From: Herbihabitans rhizosphaerae
Lineage (GTDB): Bacteria; Actinomycetota; Actinomycetes; Mycobacteriales; Pseudonocardiaceae
NCBI RefSeq assembly: GCF_004216555.1
Contig: NZ_SGWQ01000002.1
Coordinates: forward strand, 713,219 to 777,218
Direction: 5' to 3'
DNA: 64,000 nt
Within the stretch, counting starts at the first letter, position 1. Every line of letters starts with the position of its first letter. The translations under genes and the position numbers were made by a program. Below, one piece after another: positions 7,830-16,403 of this stretch. The notes beneath the pieces were generated by a model. That model was not told where the DNA came from. It did not search any database and saw only the letters and a program-made list of their open reading frames with translations.

Positions 7830-8603
7830 TCAGCCCTGGCGGCTGAACACTCCACGCAGCTGCTGGCCGCGGCGGCGCAGGCCCCACTTGGTGACCCGGA
7901 GCAGCGCCTCGCGGATCACGCTGCCGGTCATCTTCGACTCGCCGCGCTCGCGCTCGGTGAACGTGATCGGCACCTCGACCACGGTGAACCCGGCCTCCAG
8001 CGTGCGCCACGCGAGATCGATCTGGAAGCAGTAGCCCTGCGAGGCGACGTTGTGCAGCTTGATCTTCTCCAGCACGGCGCGCCGGTAGGCCCGGAAACCC
8101 GCGGTGAACTCCTTGATCTGGCCGCCGAGCGCCATCCGCGAGTACAGGTTCGCGCCCCGGGAGAAGAACTCGCGGCGCTTGGGCCAGTTGACCACCTTGC
8201 CGCCGGGCACCCAGCGTGACCCGAGCACCAGGTCGGCGTCGGACAGCGCGTCCAGCAGCCGAGGCAGGTCCTCCGGCGCGTGCGAGCCGTCCGCGTCCAT
8301 CTCCACGACGACCGCGTAGTCGCGCTCCAGCGCCCAGTCGAACCCGGCCACGTAGGCGGCGCCGAGGCCGGCCTTCTCCGTGCGGTGCATGACCTTCACC
8401 CGCTCGTCGGCCGCCACCATCTGGTCGACGATCTCACCGGTCCCGTCCGGGCTGCCGTCGTCCACCACGAGCACGTGCACCTCGGGCAACGCCGCGTGCA
8501 GCCGCTTGACGATCGGCTCGATGTTGTCCCGCTCGTTATAGGTCGGGATCACCACCAACACAGGTGTGAGAGTGTCACCGCTGCTCTGTGGCTGGGCCGC
8601 CAT
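7830..8603 (-). CDS. ppm: Polyprenol-phosphate mannosyltransferase (Ppm catalytic domain)
   Basis: GT2-family enzyme of 257 residues that transfers mannose from GDP-mannose to polyprenyl phosphate, making the donor for lipoarabinomannan/lipomannan and protein O-mannosylation. Seen: the GT2 opening [16 protein letters not shown] (residues 15-30), [10 protein letters not shown] (47-55) and the catalytic D103-A-D105 in [10 protein letters not shown]. There is no membrane anchor of its own; the adjoining Lnt protein supplies one in mycobacteria, where M. tuberculosis carries both as a fused gene and M. smegmatis as two. Here they are separate, the ATG at 8601-8603 lying 29 bases inside the 3' end of lnt. 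Confidence 0.92.
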   Translation of the reverse strand: MAAQPQSSGDTLTPVLVVIPTYNERDNIEPIVKRLHAALPEVHVLVVDDGSPDGTGEIVDQMVAADERVKVMHRTEKAGLGAAYVAGFDWALERDYAVVVEMDADGSHAPEDLPRLLDALSDADLVLGSRWVPGGKVVNWPKRREFFSRGANLYSRMALGGQIKEFTAGFRAYRRAVLEKIKLHNVASQGYCFQIDLAWRTLEAGFTVVEVPITFTERERGESKMTGSVIREALLRVTKWGLRRRGQQLRGVFSRQG

Positions 8604-10206
8604 TGTTCTCCTCTTCCCGACCTGGATCACGACGACGCCGGCGCATCACGATCGCCACTCCGAGTGCGGCCAGCCCGGCGGCGACCATCAACCACTCCGG
8701 CAGCGCGCCGAGTCGATCCGACAGCGTAGTCGCTGTCCGCAGCGGCACCTCTTCGACCAGGGCTGCCGGCACGAACAGGTCCGTGTTGGCGACGACCGAG
8801 CCGTCCGGGCGCACGATCGCGCTGGTGCCGCTGGTTGCCGCGACGATCACCGCGCGGCCGTGCTCGACCGCGCGCACGCGGTCCATGGCCAGCTGCTGGT
8901 AGGTCATCTCGGTGAGCCCGAAGGTGGCGTTGTTGGTGGGCACCGCGAGCAGGTTCGCGCCGTTGAGCGTCGAGTCGCGCACCCGGTCGTCGAACGCGAC
9001 CTCCCAGCAGGTGGCCAGGCCGATCCGAGCCGCACCCACGGCGAACACGGTCGGCTCGCTGCCCGGCTGGAAGTTGCCCGCCTTGTCCACCGTGGAGCTG
9101 AACAGCCGGAAGAACGAGCGCATCGGCATGGTCTCGCCGAACGGCTGCAGCTGGCGCTTGGTGTAGGTGTCGGTCGGCCCGGCGTCCGGGGTCCAGAGCA
9201 CGACCGTGTTGCGCGGGTTGCCGTCGTCGCCGACCAGCACCGCGCCGACCGCGATCGGCACCCCGATGGCGCGCGCCGCGCGGTTGATCGCCTCGCGGGC
9301 GTCGCCGTTGCGGTACGGGTCGATGTCCGAGGAGTTCTCCGGCCAGATGACCACGTCCGGCCGCTTGACCCGGCCGGCGTTCACGTCGGCGGCGAGCTGC
9401 TCGGTGCGCTTGACGTGGTTGTCGAGCACGGCGCGCCGCTGGGCGTTGAAGTCCAGGCCGAGGCGCGGCACGTTGCCCTGCACGGCGGCGACGGTGATCG
9501 TGCCGGCCTGCGCGTCGGTGCCGACCATGGGCAGTGCGGAGACCGCGGCGACGATCGGGAGTACGAAGGCCAGCGCCGGCGCGACGATCACCCGGACCGC
9601 CACGCGCCGCTCGACGATCACGCGAACGAACGCGGCCAGCCCGAAGCCGGTGAGTGCCACGGCGAAGGCGACCAGCGGCGTGCCACCGACCGCGGCCAGT
9701 GCCACGTACGGGCCGTCGGGTTGCCCGAAAGCCGTTTTGCCCCAAGGGATCCCGTCGAACGGGAAGATCGAGCGGAACCCCTCACCCGCCACCCAGAGCA
9801 TCGCCGCCCACACCGGCGCGGCGGGCAGCACGGTGGACAGCACGGAGATCGCCGCGCACGGCAGCGCGAGCAGCAGCGACATGGCCAACGCGAGCGGCAC
9901 GGAGGCGATCAGGCCGACGTACACCCCGGTCCAGGCCAGCAGCGGGATCATGAGCCCGAGGCCGAACAGCAGTCCGTAGCCGTACCCGGCGCGCCCCCGG
10001 CGGCCGTGCAGCAGCCAGTACAGGATCGCGAATCCGATGGGCGCGAGGAACCAGACGGTCCTCGGCGGGAAGCTCAGGTACTCGAGTACGCCAGCGCCGA
10101 CCGCCAGCGCGCCGCGGGCCAGCACCGGGGCTGCCCGGCGGGCCCGCGACGGCGGCGAGGTCTCTGGCGTGGCCGGTTCGTCCGGCGAGAGGGTGGGTGC
10201 GACCAC
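8575..10206 (-). CDS. lnt: Apolipoprotein N-acyltransferase
   Basis: This 543-residue integral membrane enzyme N-acylates the terminal cysteine of lipoproteins. The N-terminal half (residues 25-225) contains the membrane helices; the rest is a nitrilase-fold domain with the catalytic triad E290 (VVIWPENSS), K350 ([12 protein letters not shown]) and C400 ([11 protein letters not shown]). A final hydrophobic helix (about 512-530) precedes a charged tail. [10 protein letters not shown] is the conserved start of the nitrilase domain. The acyl chain may be handed to Ppm-partner complexes as in mycobacteria. It is the first gene of a lnt-ppm-methyltransferase operon. The GTG at 10206 gives a normal length for the family. 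Confidence 0.93.
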   Translation of the reverse strand: MVAPTLSPDEPATPETSPPSRARRAAPVLARGALAVGAGVLEYLSFPPRTVWFLAPIGFAILYWLLHGRRGRAGYGYGLLFGLGLMIPLLAWTGVYVGLIASVPLALAMSLLLALPCAAISVLSTVLPAAPVWAAMLWVAGEGFRSIFPFDGIPWGKTAFGQPDGPYVALAAVGGTPLVAFAVALTGFGLAAFVRVIVERRVAVRVIVAPALAFVLPIVAAVSALPMVGTDAQAGTITVAAVQGNVPRLGLDFNAQRRAVLDNHVKRTEQLAADVNAGRVKRPDVVIWPENSSDIDPYRNGDAREAINRAARAIGVPIAVGAVLVGDDGNPRNTVVLWTPDAGPTDTYTKRQLQPFGETMPMRSFFRLFSSTVDKAGNFQPGSEPTVFAVGAARIGLATCWEVAFDDRVRDSTLNGANLLAVPTNNATFGLTEMTYQQLAMDRVRAVEHGRAVIVAATSGTSAIVRPDGSVVANTDLFVPAALVEEVPLRTATTLSDRLGALPEWLMVAAGLAALGVAIVMRRRRRDPGREEENNGGPATEQR

Positions 10207-10235
10207 CCGACAAGCCTACGGCCACGGCTGGACGG

Positions 10236-10664
10236 TCAGATGTCCGGCAGGACCGGCACCATGTTGCTCCAGCGGCCCAGCTCGCAGCCGGTCTCCCGGG
10301 AGAACTCGGCGTCGATCCAGCGGCCGCGCCAGAACCCGGTGACCCGGGCCTCCTCCGGCCCGCCGTAGATCAGCGTGCACGCGGTGCCGGGCGGCACCGG
10401 TGCGAACGGGTTCTCGGTGTTGCCGGCAGAGGCGAGCCGGTGGCAGGCGGGGCCGACGTTCGGGTGGGTGCCGGTGTCCGGCGAGCACTTGAGCGACCAC
10501 ACGGCGGCGGGCATGGGCGTGCTGCCGTCGGTGTACCTGATCGTCAGCTCGGTGCGGTTGTCTCGCGTCGGCTCGGCCGGGTCGGCTTTGGCGGCGAAAG
10601 ACGTGACGGTCGCGGCGGCGATGCCGATGACAGCCACCGCGGCGACGACGCGAACGGTCTTCAT
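10236..10664 (-). CDS. Secreted subtilisin inhibitor-like (SSI family) protease inhibitor
   Basis: This 142-residue precursor has a signal peptide over residues 1-27. The mature part follows the SSI family: ELTIRYTDG, WSLKCSPDTGTHPNVGPACHRLASAG, PPGTACTLIYGGPEEARVTGFWRGR and FSRETGCELGRW. Cysteines 60, 74, 96 and 127 make the two expected disulfides. In SSI the reactive-site P1 residue is two after the third cysteine; here that is Leu98 (C-T-L-I-Y), predicting inhibition of subtilisin- and chymotrypsin-like enzymes rather than trypsin-like ones. Two secreted serine proteases (S1, S8) and an S37 peptidase occur elsewhere in the window as possible natural partners, an inference only. Confidence 0.92.
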   Translation of the reverse strand: MKTVRVVAAVAVIGIAAATVTSFAAKADPAEPTRDNRTELTIRYTDGSTPMPAAVWSLKCSPDTGTHPNVGPACHRLASAGNTENPFAPVPPGTACTLIYGGPEEARVTGFWRGRWIDAEFSRETGCELGRWSNMVPVLPDI

Positions 10665-10787
10665 TCAGGGCGCTCCCAAGGGTGTGGTTGTTCTGCCCTG
10701 CAGGACTACCGCCGATGGGGCGCCTACCTCCCAGTACTCACCCCATCGTGCGCCCGTCGATCGGGTGATCGTTCGCCGATGTCACGA

Positions 10788-11201
10788 TCAGTCACCGCTG
10801 TCGGCCGGCTTGGGGACGACCACGGTGCCGGTGGCTCGGGTGACCACGACCGGCGGGTCGAGCGCGTCAGCCGCGGACGGGCCGCGCTCCGGGGCGGCCC
10901 GGCAGACCACGCGCGCCTCGAACTCCATGGTGCGCGACCGGTTGCCGATCCGCGCCAGCGTGGCCGTCGCCTCGATCACGTCGCCGGCCTGGATCGGCGC
11001 GAGGAACTCGACGTTCGAGTAGCCGGCGAACAGGCCCTCGTCGCCGTCGGTCCGGATGCACATCTCGGTGGCGACATCGCCGAACATCGTCAGCCCGTAC
11101 GCGCCGTCCACGAGGTTTCCCCCGTAGTGCGCGTGCGAGTAGGGCACGTAGTGCCGCTGCGTGACGGTGAAACCCACGGACAAACTCTCTGCCAGGCTCA
11201 T
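10788..11201 (-). CDS. kal: 3-aminobutyryl-CoA ammonia-lyase (hot-dog fold)
   Basis: This 137-residue hot-dog-fold protein fits the Kal enzyme of lysine degradation, which removes ammonia from 3-aminobutyryl-CoA to give crotonyl-CoA. Conserved features are the opening QRHYVPYSHAHYGGNLVDGAY, the MFGDVATEMCIRTDGDEGLFAGYSNVEFLAP segment and IQAGDVIEATATL. The assignment rests on family resemblance and above all on position: its ATG overlaps the kamE stop (ATGA), as the last gene of the kdd-amidohydrolase-kamD-kamE-kal run. A general thioesterase role is the alternative. The C-terminus is slightly longer and charged. Confidence 0.85.
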   Translation of the reverse strand: MSLAESLSVGFTVTQRHYVPYSHAHYGGNLVDGAYGLTMFGDVATEMCIRTDGDEGLFAGYSNVEFLAPIQAGDVIEATATLARIGNRSRTMEFEARVVCRAAPERGPSAADALDPPVVVTRATGTVVVPKPADSGD

Positions 11202-11932
11202 ACCTTCTCCTTGATCGCGTGCACGAGGTAGCTGGCCACCTCGCCTGGTGTGGTGCCGCGTCCGAAGACCCGGTCGACGCCGAGTTCGGGCGCCATCAGC
11301 GGGTCGAACCGCGGCCCGCCGGCGATCATGAGCGGCCGGCGCTCGCCCATGGCCTCCCGGAACGCCGCGGACATCTCCTGCGTGTTGAGGATGTGCGCGT
11401 CCCGCTGGGTCACGACCTGCGACACCAGTACGGCGTCGGCCTTCTCGGTACGCGCGCGCTTGACGATCTCCGGCACGGTCACCTGGGCGCCGAGGTTCAC
11501 CACTCTCAGCTCCCGGTAGTACTCCAGGCCCTTCTCCCCCGCGAACCCCTTGATGTTGAGGATCGCGTCGATGCCCACCGTGTGCGCGTCCGTCCCGATG
11601 CAGCCGCCGACGACGATCAGCTTGCGGCGCAAGGACTTCTTCACGTAAGAGTTGACCTCGGCCGGGCTCAGCAGCGGGTACTCGCGCTCGACGACCTTCA
11701 CCTCGTCGAGGTCGACGATGTGGTTGACCGAGCCGTACACGACGAAGAAGGTGAAGCCGTCGCCGATGGCGTGCGAGTGCACCACCATCGCCGGATCGAT
11801 GCCCATCTTGTTGGCGAGTTGCTGGGCGGCGCCGTCCGCGCGCGGGCCGTGCGGCACCGGCAGCGTGAACGACACCTGCACCATGCCGTCGCCGGTGGCG
11901 TCGCCGTAGGGGCGGACATGTCGCTTGGTCAT
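11198..11932 (-). CDS. kamE: Lysine/beta-lysine 5,6-aminomutase, beta (cobalamin-binding) subunit
   Basis: This 244-residue subunit holds adenosylcobalamin for the KamDE complex, which moves the terminal amino group of beta-lysine from C6 to C5 (and also acts on D-lysine). The B12-binding DxHxxG motif is D115-A-H117-T-V-G120. K128 lies eleven residues after that histidine, the same spacing as H133 and the PLP-binding K144 of the Clostridium sticklandii enzyme, so it is the expected internal aldimine lysine. RRPLMIAGGPRFD is the later Rossmann strand. The ATG overlaps the kamD stop (ATGA). The full set of cofactor residues suggests a working enzyme. Confidence 0.93.
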   Translation of the reverse strand: MTKRHVRPYGDATGDGMVQVSFTLPVPHGPRADGAAQQLANKMGIDPAMVVHSHAIGDGFTFFVVYGSVNHIVDLDEVKVVEREYPLLSPAEVNSYVKKSLRRKLIVVGGCIGTDAHTVGIDAILNIKGFAGEKGLEYYRELRVVNLGAQVTVPEIVKRARTEKADAVLVSQVVTQRDAHILNTQEMSAAFREAMGERRPLMIAGGPRFDPLMAPELGVDRVFGRGTTPGEVASYLVHAIKEKV

Positions 11933-13503
11933 TTCGTCGCCCCCGTCTCCAGCATCTCGATCGCCGGGTTGACGTAACCGTCGGCCTTGGACACCACGCC
12001 GTCGGTGCCCTTTCCCTTGTCCTGCGGGCGTTTCATCAGCCCGAAGGTGCCGTCGCCGATCGCGTTCAGCAGACCGTCGTCCACGATCCGGTCCAGCAGA
12101 TCGACCGCCTCGCCGAGCACCTGATGCGCGCGTTTGACGATGTACCCGTCGCGCGCCGGCACGAAGTCCTCGCTCAGGTTGCCGGCCGCGTTGAGCACGT
12201 AGCGCACGTTCGCCACGGCGAGATCGCGATCGGACAGCCACGGCGTGACGACCGCTTCGGTCATCATGCCGACGAGCAGGATCGACTGTCCGGTGAGCAC
12301 GCCGGCGAGGTTGAAGAACCCGTCGAGCAGGTGGCCGCGGAACACGTCGCCGGTCATGTGCTTGGTCGGCGGCATCCACTTCAGCGGTGCCTCCGGGAAC
12401 AGCTCGCGGGCCAGCAGCGCGTGCGCCAGCTCCATCCGGAACGACTCGGGCAGATCGGGGTTGATCTCGAACGCGTGCCCGAGCCCGAGCAGCTCGTTGG
12501 GCAGGCCCGCCTCGTGCGCGAAGTGCTCGTTCAGCAACTGCGAGACGGTGACCGTGTGCGCGGCCTCCACGGCGTCCGCGGTGGTCAGGTAGTTGTCCTC
12601 GCCGGTGTTGATGATGATCCCGGCGCGGGCGTGCATGGCGCGCGAGAACCGTTGGTCCACAAAGGTTCTGATCGGGTTGATGTCGCGGAACAGGATGCCG
12701 TACATGCAGTCGTTCAACATCATGTCCAGCCGCTCGAGGCCGCCGAGTACGGCGATCTCCGGCATGCACAGGCCGGACGCGTAGTTGGTGACCCGGATGT
12801 AGCGGCCGACCTCCTTGGACACCTCGTCCATGGCGGCGCGCATGATCCGGAAGTTCTCCTGCGTGGCGTAGGTGCCGGCGAACCCGTGGTGCGTGGCACC
12901 TTCCGGCACGTAGTCGAGCAGGGACTGCCCGGTGGAGCGGATCACCGCGATGATGTCGGCGCCGGCGCGGGCGGCGCTGGCGGCCTGCACGACGTCCTCG
13001 TCGATGTCGCCGGTGGCCACGATCAGGTAGATCCACGGGCGCTGCGGCGGATCGCCGATCTTGGTGATCAGCTTGTCGCGCTGCGCCCGGTTGCGGTCCA
13101 CCTGGCGCAGGCCGCGCGCGATGGCGACCCTGCCCGCCTTCGCGGCCCGACGAGCGGCGGCTCCGGTCGGCACCGTGTACTGGATCTGGCCGGCGGCGGT
13201 CGCCTCGGCCAGTTCGGTCAGTGTCCCGATGTCGTTGCGCGCCAAGGCATCGAAGACCGGCAGTACCGCGCCGTGCTCCAGCCCGCAGTGCTCGCGGACG
13301 GTGTCCACCACACGGTTCACCCAGGGGATGTCGCCGGCCCGGTGGGTGGTGTCCGCGCCGGTGATGCCGGCCAGCCGCAGCGTGGCCCGTTCGACGGCGA
13401 CCGTGGTGTGCGCCTTGGCGATGTCCACCACCGGCTCGGCCGCCTTGGCCGCGAGCCGGCGCGCGGTCGCGACCACTTTCGGGTCAAGGTCCAGCAAGCT
13501 CAC
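11929..13503 (-). CDS. kamD: Lysine/beta-lysine 5,6-aminomutase, alpha subunit
   Basis: This 524-residue TIM-barrel partner of KamE provides most of the PLP and substrate site. Recognisable stretches include PWIYLIVATGDIDEDVVQAA, GADIIAVIRSTGQSLLDYVPEGAT, GFAGTYATQENFRIMR, YASGLCMPEIAVLGGLERLDMM and LKWMPPTKHMTGD. Length agrees with the family (about 515-525). The GTG at 13501-13503 overlaps the TGA of the amidohydrolase (GTGA) and begins VSLLDLDPKVVATARRLA, the normal N-terminus; further upstream codons in the same frame lie inside the amidohydrolase gene and are not real. Together with KamE it needs B12 and PLP, so the host must make or import cobalamin. Confidence 0.93.
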   Translation of the reverse strand: MSLLDLDPKVVATARRLAAKAAEPVVDIAKAHTTVAVERATLRLAGITGADTTHRAGDIPWVNRVVDTVREHCGLEHGAVLPVFDALARNDIGTLTELAEATAAGQIQYTVPTGAAARRAAKAGRVAIARGLRQVDRNRAQRDKLITKIGDPPQRPWIYLIVATGDIDEDVVQAASAARAGADIIAVIRSTGQSLLDYVPEGATHHGFAGTYATQENFRIMRAAMDEVSKEVGRYIRVTNYASGLCMPEIAVLGGLERLDMMLNDCMYGILFRDINPIRTFVDQRFSRAMHARAGIIINTGEDNYLTTADAVEAAHTVTVSQLLNEHFAHEAGLPNELLGLGHAFEINPDLPESFRMELAHALLARELFPEAPLKWMPPTKHMTGDVFRGHLLDGFFNLAGVLTGQSILLVGMMTEAVVTPWLSDRDLAVANVRYVLNAAGNLSEDFVPARDGYIVKRAHQVLGEAVDLLDRIVDDGLLNAIGDGTFGLMKRPQDKGKGTDGVVSKADGYVNPAIEMLETGATK

Positions 13504-15089
13504 CGGACTACTCCTTCGTAGATCGTCCGTCCGTTGAGGACGGTGCGCAGACAGGTGGGCAACGCGTTCTCGTCGTCCAGCGAGGGCAGTGGCGGCACTC
13601 CGGAGCGCGGGTCTGTCGACCACCGCTGAACCCGCGAATCCTGTTGTGCCGCAACGAGTTCTCCGGCTTCCCAGACGGCGTAGGTGGCCGGTGCGCCGGG
13701 TGTCAGGGTGCCGGTGACGCCGTCGTCGACGCCGGCAGCCCGCCACCCGCCTCGGGTGTGCGCGGTGAACGCGGCGCGCGCGGACAGGCCGGCGCCCTCG
13801 GTGCGGTGGTGCACGGCGGCGCGCACGGTCCGCCACGGGTCGACCGGCGTGACCGGCGCGTCCGAGCCGAGCGCGAGCACCAGTCCGGACGCGGCCAGCG
13901 TGGCGTACGGGTTGAGCGCGGTCCCCCGCTCCGGCCCGAGCCGCTGGGCGTACATGCCATCGGTGCCGCCCCATTCCGCGTCGAACAGCGGCTGCACGGA
14001 GGCGACCACGCCCCAGCCGCCGAGCTGTGCTGCCTGTTCGATGGTGACCATCTCCAGGTGCTCCAGCCGGTGCCGGGCGCTGGCCAGCGCCAGCCGTCCG
14101 ACGATCTTCTCGGCGCACGCGAAGCCCTCGATCACCTCGGCGACGGCCGCGTCCCCGATCACGTGGAAGCCGGCCTGGAACCCGGCGTTCGTGCAGGTCA
14201 CCAGATGATCGGCGATCGCGCCCGCGTCCAGGTACAGCGCACCCGTGTTGCCCGGATCGTCCACATAGGACTCCAGCAGCGCGGCGGTGCGGGAACCCAG
14301 CGCGCCGTCCACGAACAGGTCACCGCCGAGGCCGAAGGCGCGGTGCCGGACGGCGAGTTCCGCGTCACCCCGCTCACCCCAGTAGCCGACCACCTCGGGG
14401 AGATCCTGTCCCGACAGCGCGAGGAGTTCGGCGAAGTCGTCCGCGCCGGCGATGTCCGGACCGCCGCATTCGTGCACGCACGCGACCCCGAGGGAGGCGA
14501 CGTGGGTGAGAAACGCGGTCTGGGCGTCGCGGCGGCGCCGTGCCGAGATCGTGTCCCGCGCGGCGGCCCGCACGTGGTGGTGTGCCGCCCTGCTCAGCGG
14601 CCCGTCCGTCGACCAGCCTTCCGCCTCGCGCACCCCGGGCGCGCGGTCCAGCAGCGCCGTGGTGGCGAGTGCGGAGTGCACGTCCACCCGGGACAGGTAG
14701 ACCGGCACGCCGCGCGCGGCCTCGTCCAGCTCCGCGCGCGTCGGCGGACGGTTCTCCGGCCACCGCGTCTCGTCCCAGCCGTGACCCCACAGCGGCTCGC
14801 CGTCCGCGTGTTTCCCAATGGTGGCAAGGAGTTCGCCGAGCGAGCCGCAGCCGGTGAGGTCGAGGCCGGTGAGCCGCAGGCCGGCGGAGCTGGCGTGCAC
14901 GTGCGCGTCCACGAACGCCGGGGTGACGAACGCGCCGTCGAGCGGGACGACCTCGGCGTCGGGGTGCAGCGCGCGGCCGGGCCCGTCCTGGCCGACCCAG
15001 ACGACGGTGCCGTCGGTGACGGCCATGGCGGTCGCGTCCGGTGCGGACGGCGAGTAGATCCGTCCTCCGGTGAGCAATGTGGTGGTCAC
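13500..15089 (-). CDS. YtcJ-like amidohydrolase within the lysine cluster
   Basis: This 529-residue protein belongs to the amidohydrolase-3 (YtcJ-like) group. Metal ligands are visible in FVDAHVHASS, in FHVIGDAAV, in RHRLEHLEMV and in ALGSDAPVTPVDPWR. Members hydrolyse N-acyl or cyclic amides, or are of unknown specificity. It sits between kdd and kamD, where classical lysine-fermentation clusters have no such enzyme, and its stop overlaps the kamD start, so it is co-translated with the pathway. A plausible guess is release of lysine, beta-lysine or a pathway intermediate from an amide or lactam. The GTG at 15087-15089 is preferred because GGAG precedes it; upstream codons lie in the odd 200-bp gap. 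Confidence 0.85.
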   Translation of the reverse strand: MTTTLLTGGRIYSPSAPDATAMAVTDGTVVWVGQDGPGRALHPDAEVVPLDGAFVTPAFVDAHVHASSAGLRLTGLDLTGCGSLGELLATIGKHADGEPLWGHGWDETRWPENRPPTRAELDEAARGVPVYLSRVDVHSALATTALLDRAPGVREAEGWSTDGPLSRAAHHHVRAAARDTISARRRRDAQTAFLTHVASLGVACVHECGGPDIAGADDFAELLALSGQDLPEVVGYWGERGDAELAVRHRAFGLGGDLFVDGALGSRTAALLESYVDDPGNTGALYLDAGAIADHLVTCTNAGFQAGFHVIGDAAVAEVIEGFACAEKIVGRLALASARHRLEHLEMVTIEQAAQLGGWGVVASVQPLFDAEWGGTDGMYAQRLGPERGTALNPYATLAASGLVLALGSDAPVTPVDPWRTVRAAVHHRTEGAGLSARAAFTAHTRGGWRAAGVDDGVTGTLTPGAPATYAVWEAGELVAAQQDSRVQRWSTDPRSGVPPLPSLDDENALPTCLRTVLNGRTIYEGVVR

Positions 15090-15100
15090 GGTGGGAGTCT

Positions 15101-15297
15101 CCGCTAGAGCCTGTTCCAAAGAGCTGCGTGGGTGGTCCGGTAGGGCACGCCCAGGCGGCGATCTACGGCGTTGGCGTCCGCTCGAGTATGCCCAATACGA
15201 GTCGCGAACGCCGCCTTGTAGCTCATCCACCTGGACGCGCCCGGGTGGTCACCCGGCGAGGACCGGGGTAGGCGACCCTTCGAAGCACGGCTAGCGG
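15101..15297. repeat. Structured ~200-bp spacer inside the lysine operon, possible small mobile-element remnant
   Basis: Every other junction of this operon overlaps, but kdd and the amidohydrolase are separated by 201 bp. The spacer is bounded by inverted CCGCTAG (15101-15107) and CTAGCGG (15291-15297, containing the kdd stop). Inside are an imperfect hairpin (GGCGTT near 15168 pairing with AACGCC near 15211, with CTCGaGTAT facing AATACGAG) and CCGGGTG-GT-CACCCGG at 15241-15256. A minus-strand frame reading KAAFATRIGHTRADANAVD and ending ALWNRL crosses it. I suspect a miniature element or a genus-specific repeat; no second copy is in this window. Confidence 0.35.
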
Positions 15298-16325
15298 GCC
15301 TCGAACAGCGAACGCACCCCGGGCTCGGCCCGCAGCAGGTCCAGCGCGAACGCCGCATGCCCTGGCACGTAACCGTTTCCGACGAGCATGGTCACGTCCG
15401 CGGCGAGCCCCTCGGCGCCCAGCGCGGCGGCCGGGAACGACGTCGCCATGGAGAAGAAGATCACCGTGCCGCCGTCGCAAGTCGCCAGGATCGCGCCGTG
15501 CTCGCAGCCGGGGACGTCGACGCACACCACCGTCACGTCGACCTGTTCACCCACCGCCGCCGCCACGGCGACCGGGTCGCGCGCGTCGGCCAGCACCACC
15601 TCGTCGGCGAGCCCGGCTTCACGGACGGCGGCCGCCTCGGTCTCCGTCGGCACGAGCGCCACCAGCCGGCCCGCGCCCGCCCGCCGCGCAGCGACCAGTG
15701 ACAGCGAACCCGATTTGCCGCCGCCGCCCAGCACGCACACCGAGGGCGACTCGCCCACACCCCGCACCACGCGGTCGGTCAGCGCGGGCGCGCCGCACAC
15801 ATCAAGCACAGCCAGCGCCAGCTCGTCCGGCAGATCATCGGGCAGCTTGGCCGCGATCGACCGTCCGAACAGCACGGCTGTGCCGGCGCACGGCACCTGC
15901 TCGCTGTCGCCGTCCCAGGTGGACAGTCCGTCGGCGATCCGCAGCGGGGTGAGGGTGAGCGACACCAGCGTGGCGATCCGGTCGCCGACCGCGAGCCCGA
16001 GCGGCGAGTCCGGCCCGACCTCGCGCACCGTGCCGAACAGCATGCCGCCGGAGCCGGTGACCGGGTTCTGCATCTTTCCGCGTCGCTCGACGATCTCCAG
16101 CACGGCGGCGCGCACGGCGTCCCCGGAGCCGTGCTGCTCGCGGAGCTGGCGGTAGGACGCGGCGTCCAGGTTCAGCCGCTCGACGTCCACCACCACCTCG
16201 TCCGGCCCGGCGGCCGGTGTGGCGTCCAGAACGTCGGCCTGCTGGGGCAGCACACCGGCGGGCGACACGACTCTGTGCAACCCGTACGCGGTTTGAAGCC
16301 GCTGGTCGAGCGTCGACGACGTCAC
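15291..16325 (-). CDS. kdd: L-erythro-3,5-diaminohexanoate dehydrogenase
   Basis: This 344-residue NAD(P)-dependent enzyme oxidises 3,5-diaminohexanoate, the product of KamDE, to 5-amino-3-oxohexanoate. The family hallmark MQNPVTGSGGML occurs about residue 84, followed by a Rossmann glycine motif in CVLGGGGKSGSL and the C-terminal LVGNGYVPGHAAFALDLLR. Start choice: a perfect GGAGG lies five bases before the GTG at 16323-16325; the frame is open further upstream but runs into the kamA promoter. It is the first gene of the minus-strand run, divergent from kamA over 78 bp. Confidence 0.93.
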   Translation of the reverse strand: MTSSTLDQRLQTAYGLHRVVSPAGVLPQQADVLDATPAAGPDEVVVDVERLNLDAASYRQLREQHGSGDAVRAAVLEIVERRGKMQNPVTGSGGMLFGTVREVGPDSPLGLAVGDRIATLVSLTLTPLRIADGLSTWDGDSEQVPCAGTAVLFGRSIAAKLPDDLPDELALAVLDVCGAPALTDRVVRGVGESPSVCVLGGGGKSGSLSLVAARRAGAGRLVALVPTETEAAAVREAGLADEVVLADARDPVAVAAAVGEQVDVTVVCVDVPGCEHGAILATCDGGTVIFFSMATSFPAAALGAEGLAADVTMLVGNGYVPGHAAFALDLLRAEPGVRSLFEAR

Positions 16326-16403
16326 ACACACCTCCGAAGAATTTACGTCTGCTTGTTCATCTGGCAGCATATCTTTACGCCACACTGACGGCTAGGAGCA
16401 CAG
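16326..16403. promoter_or_regulatory. Divergent promoter region between kdd operon and kamA
   Basis: 78 bp drive both halves of the lysine pathway. Two TTTACG direct repeats (16342-16347 and 16374-16379) lie 32 bp apart, three helical turns, a layout suited to a regulator bound on one face. GGAGG for kdd and GGAG for kamA flank the region. No regulator gene adjoins it. Confidence 0.45.

Noticed and set aside
8566-10368. A 600-codon plus-strand frame over lnt
   Set aside because: Antisense of lnt; His/Arg/Gln-rich low complexity; lnt itself has all catalytic residues.
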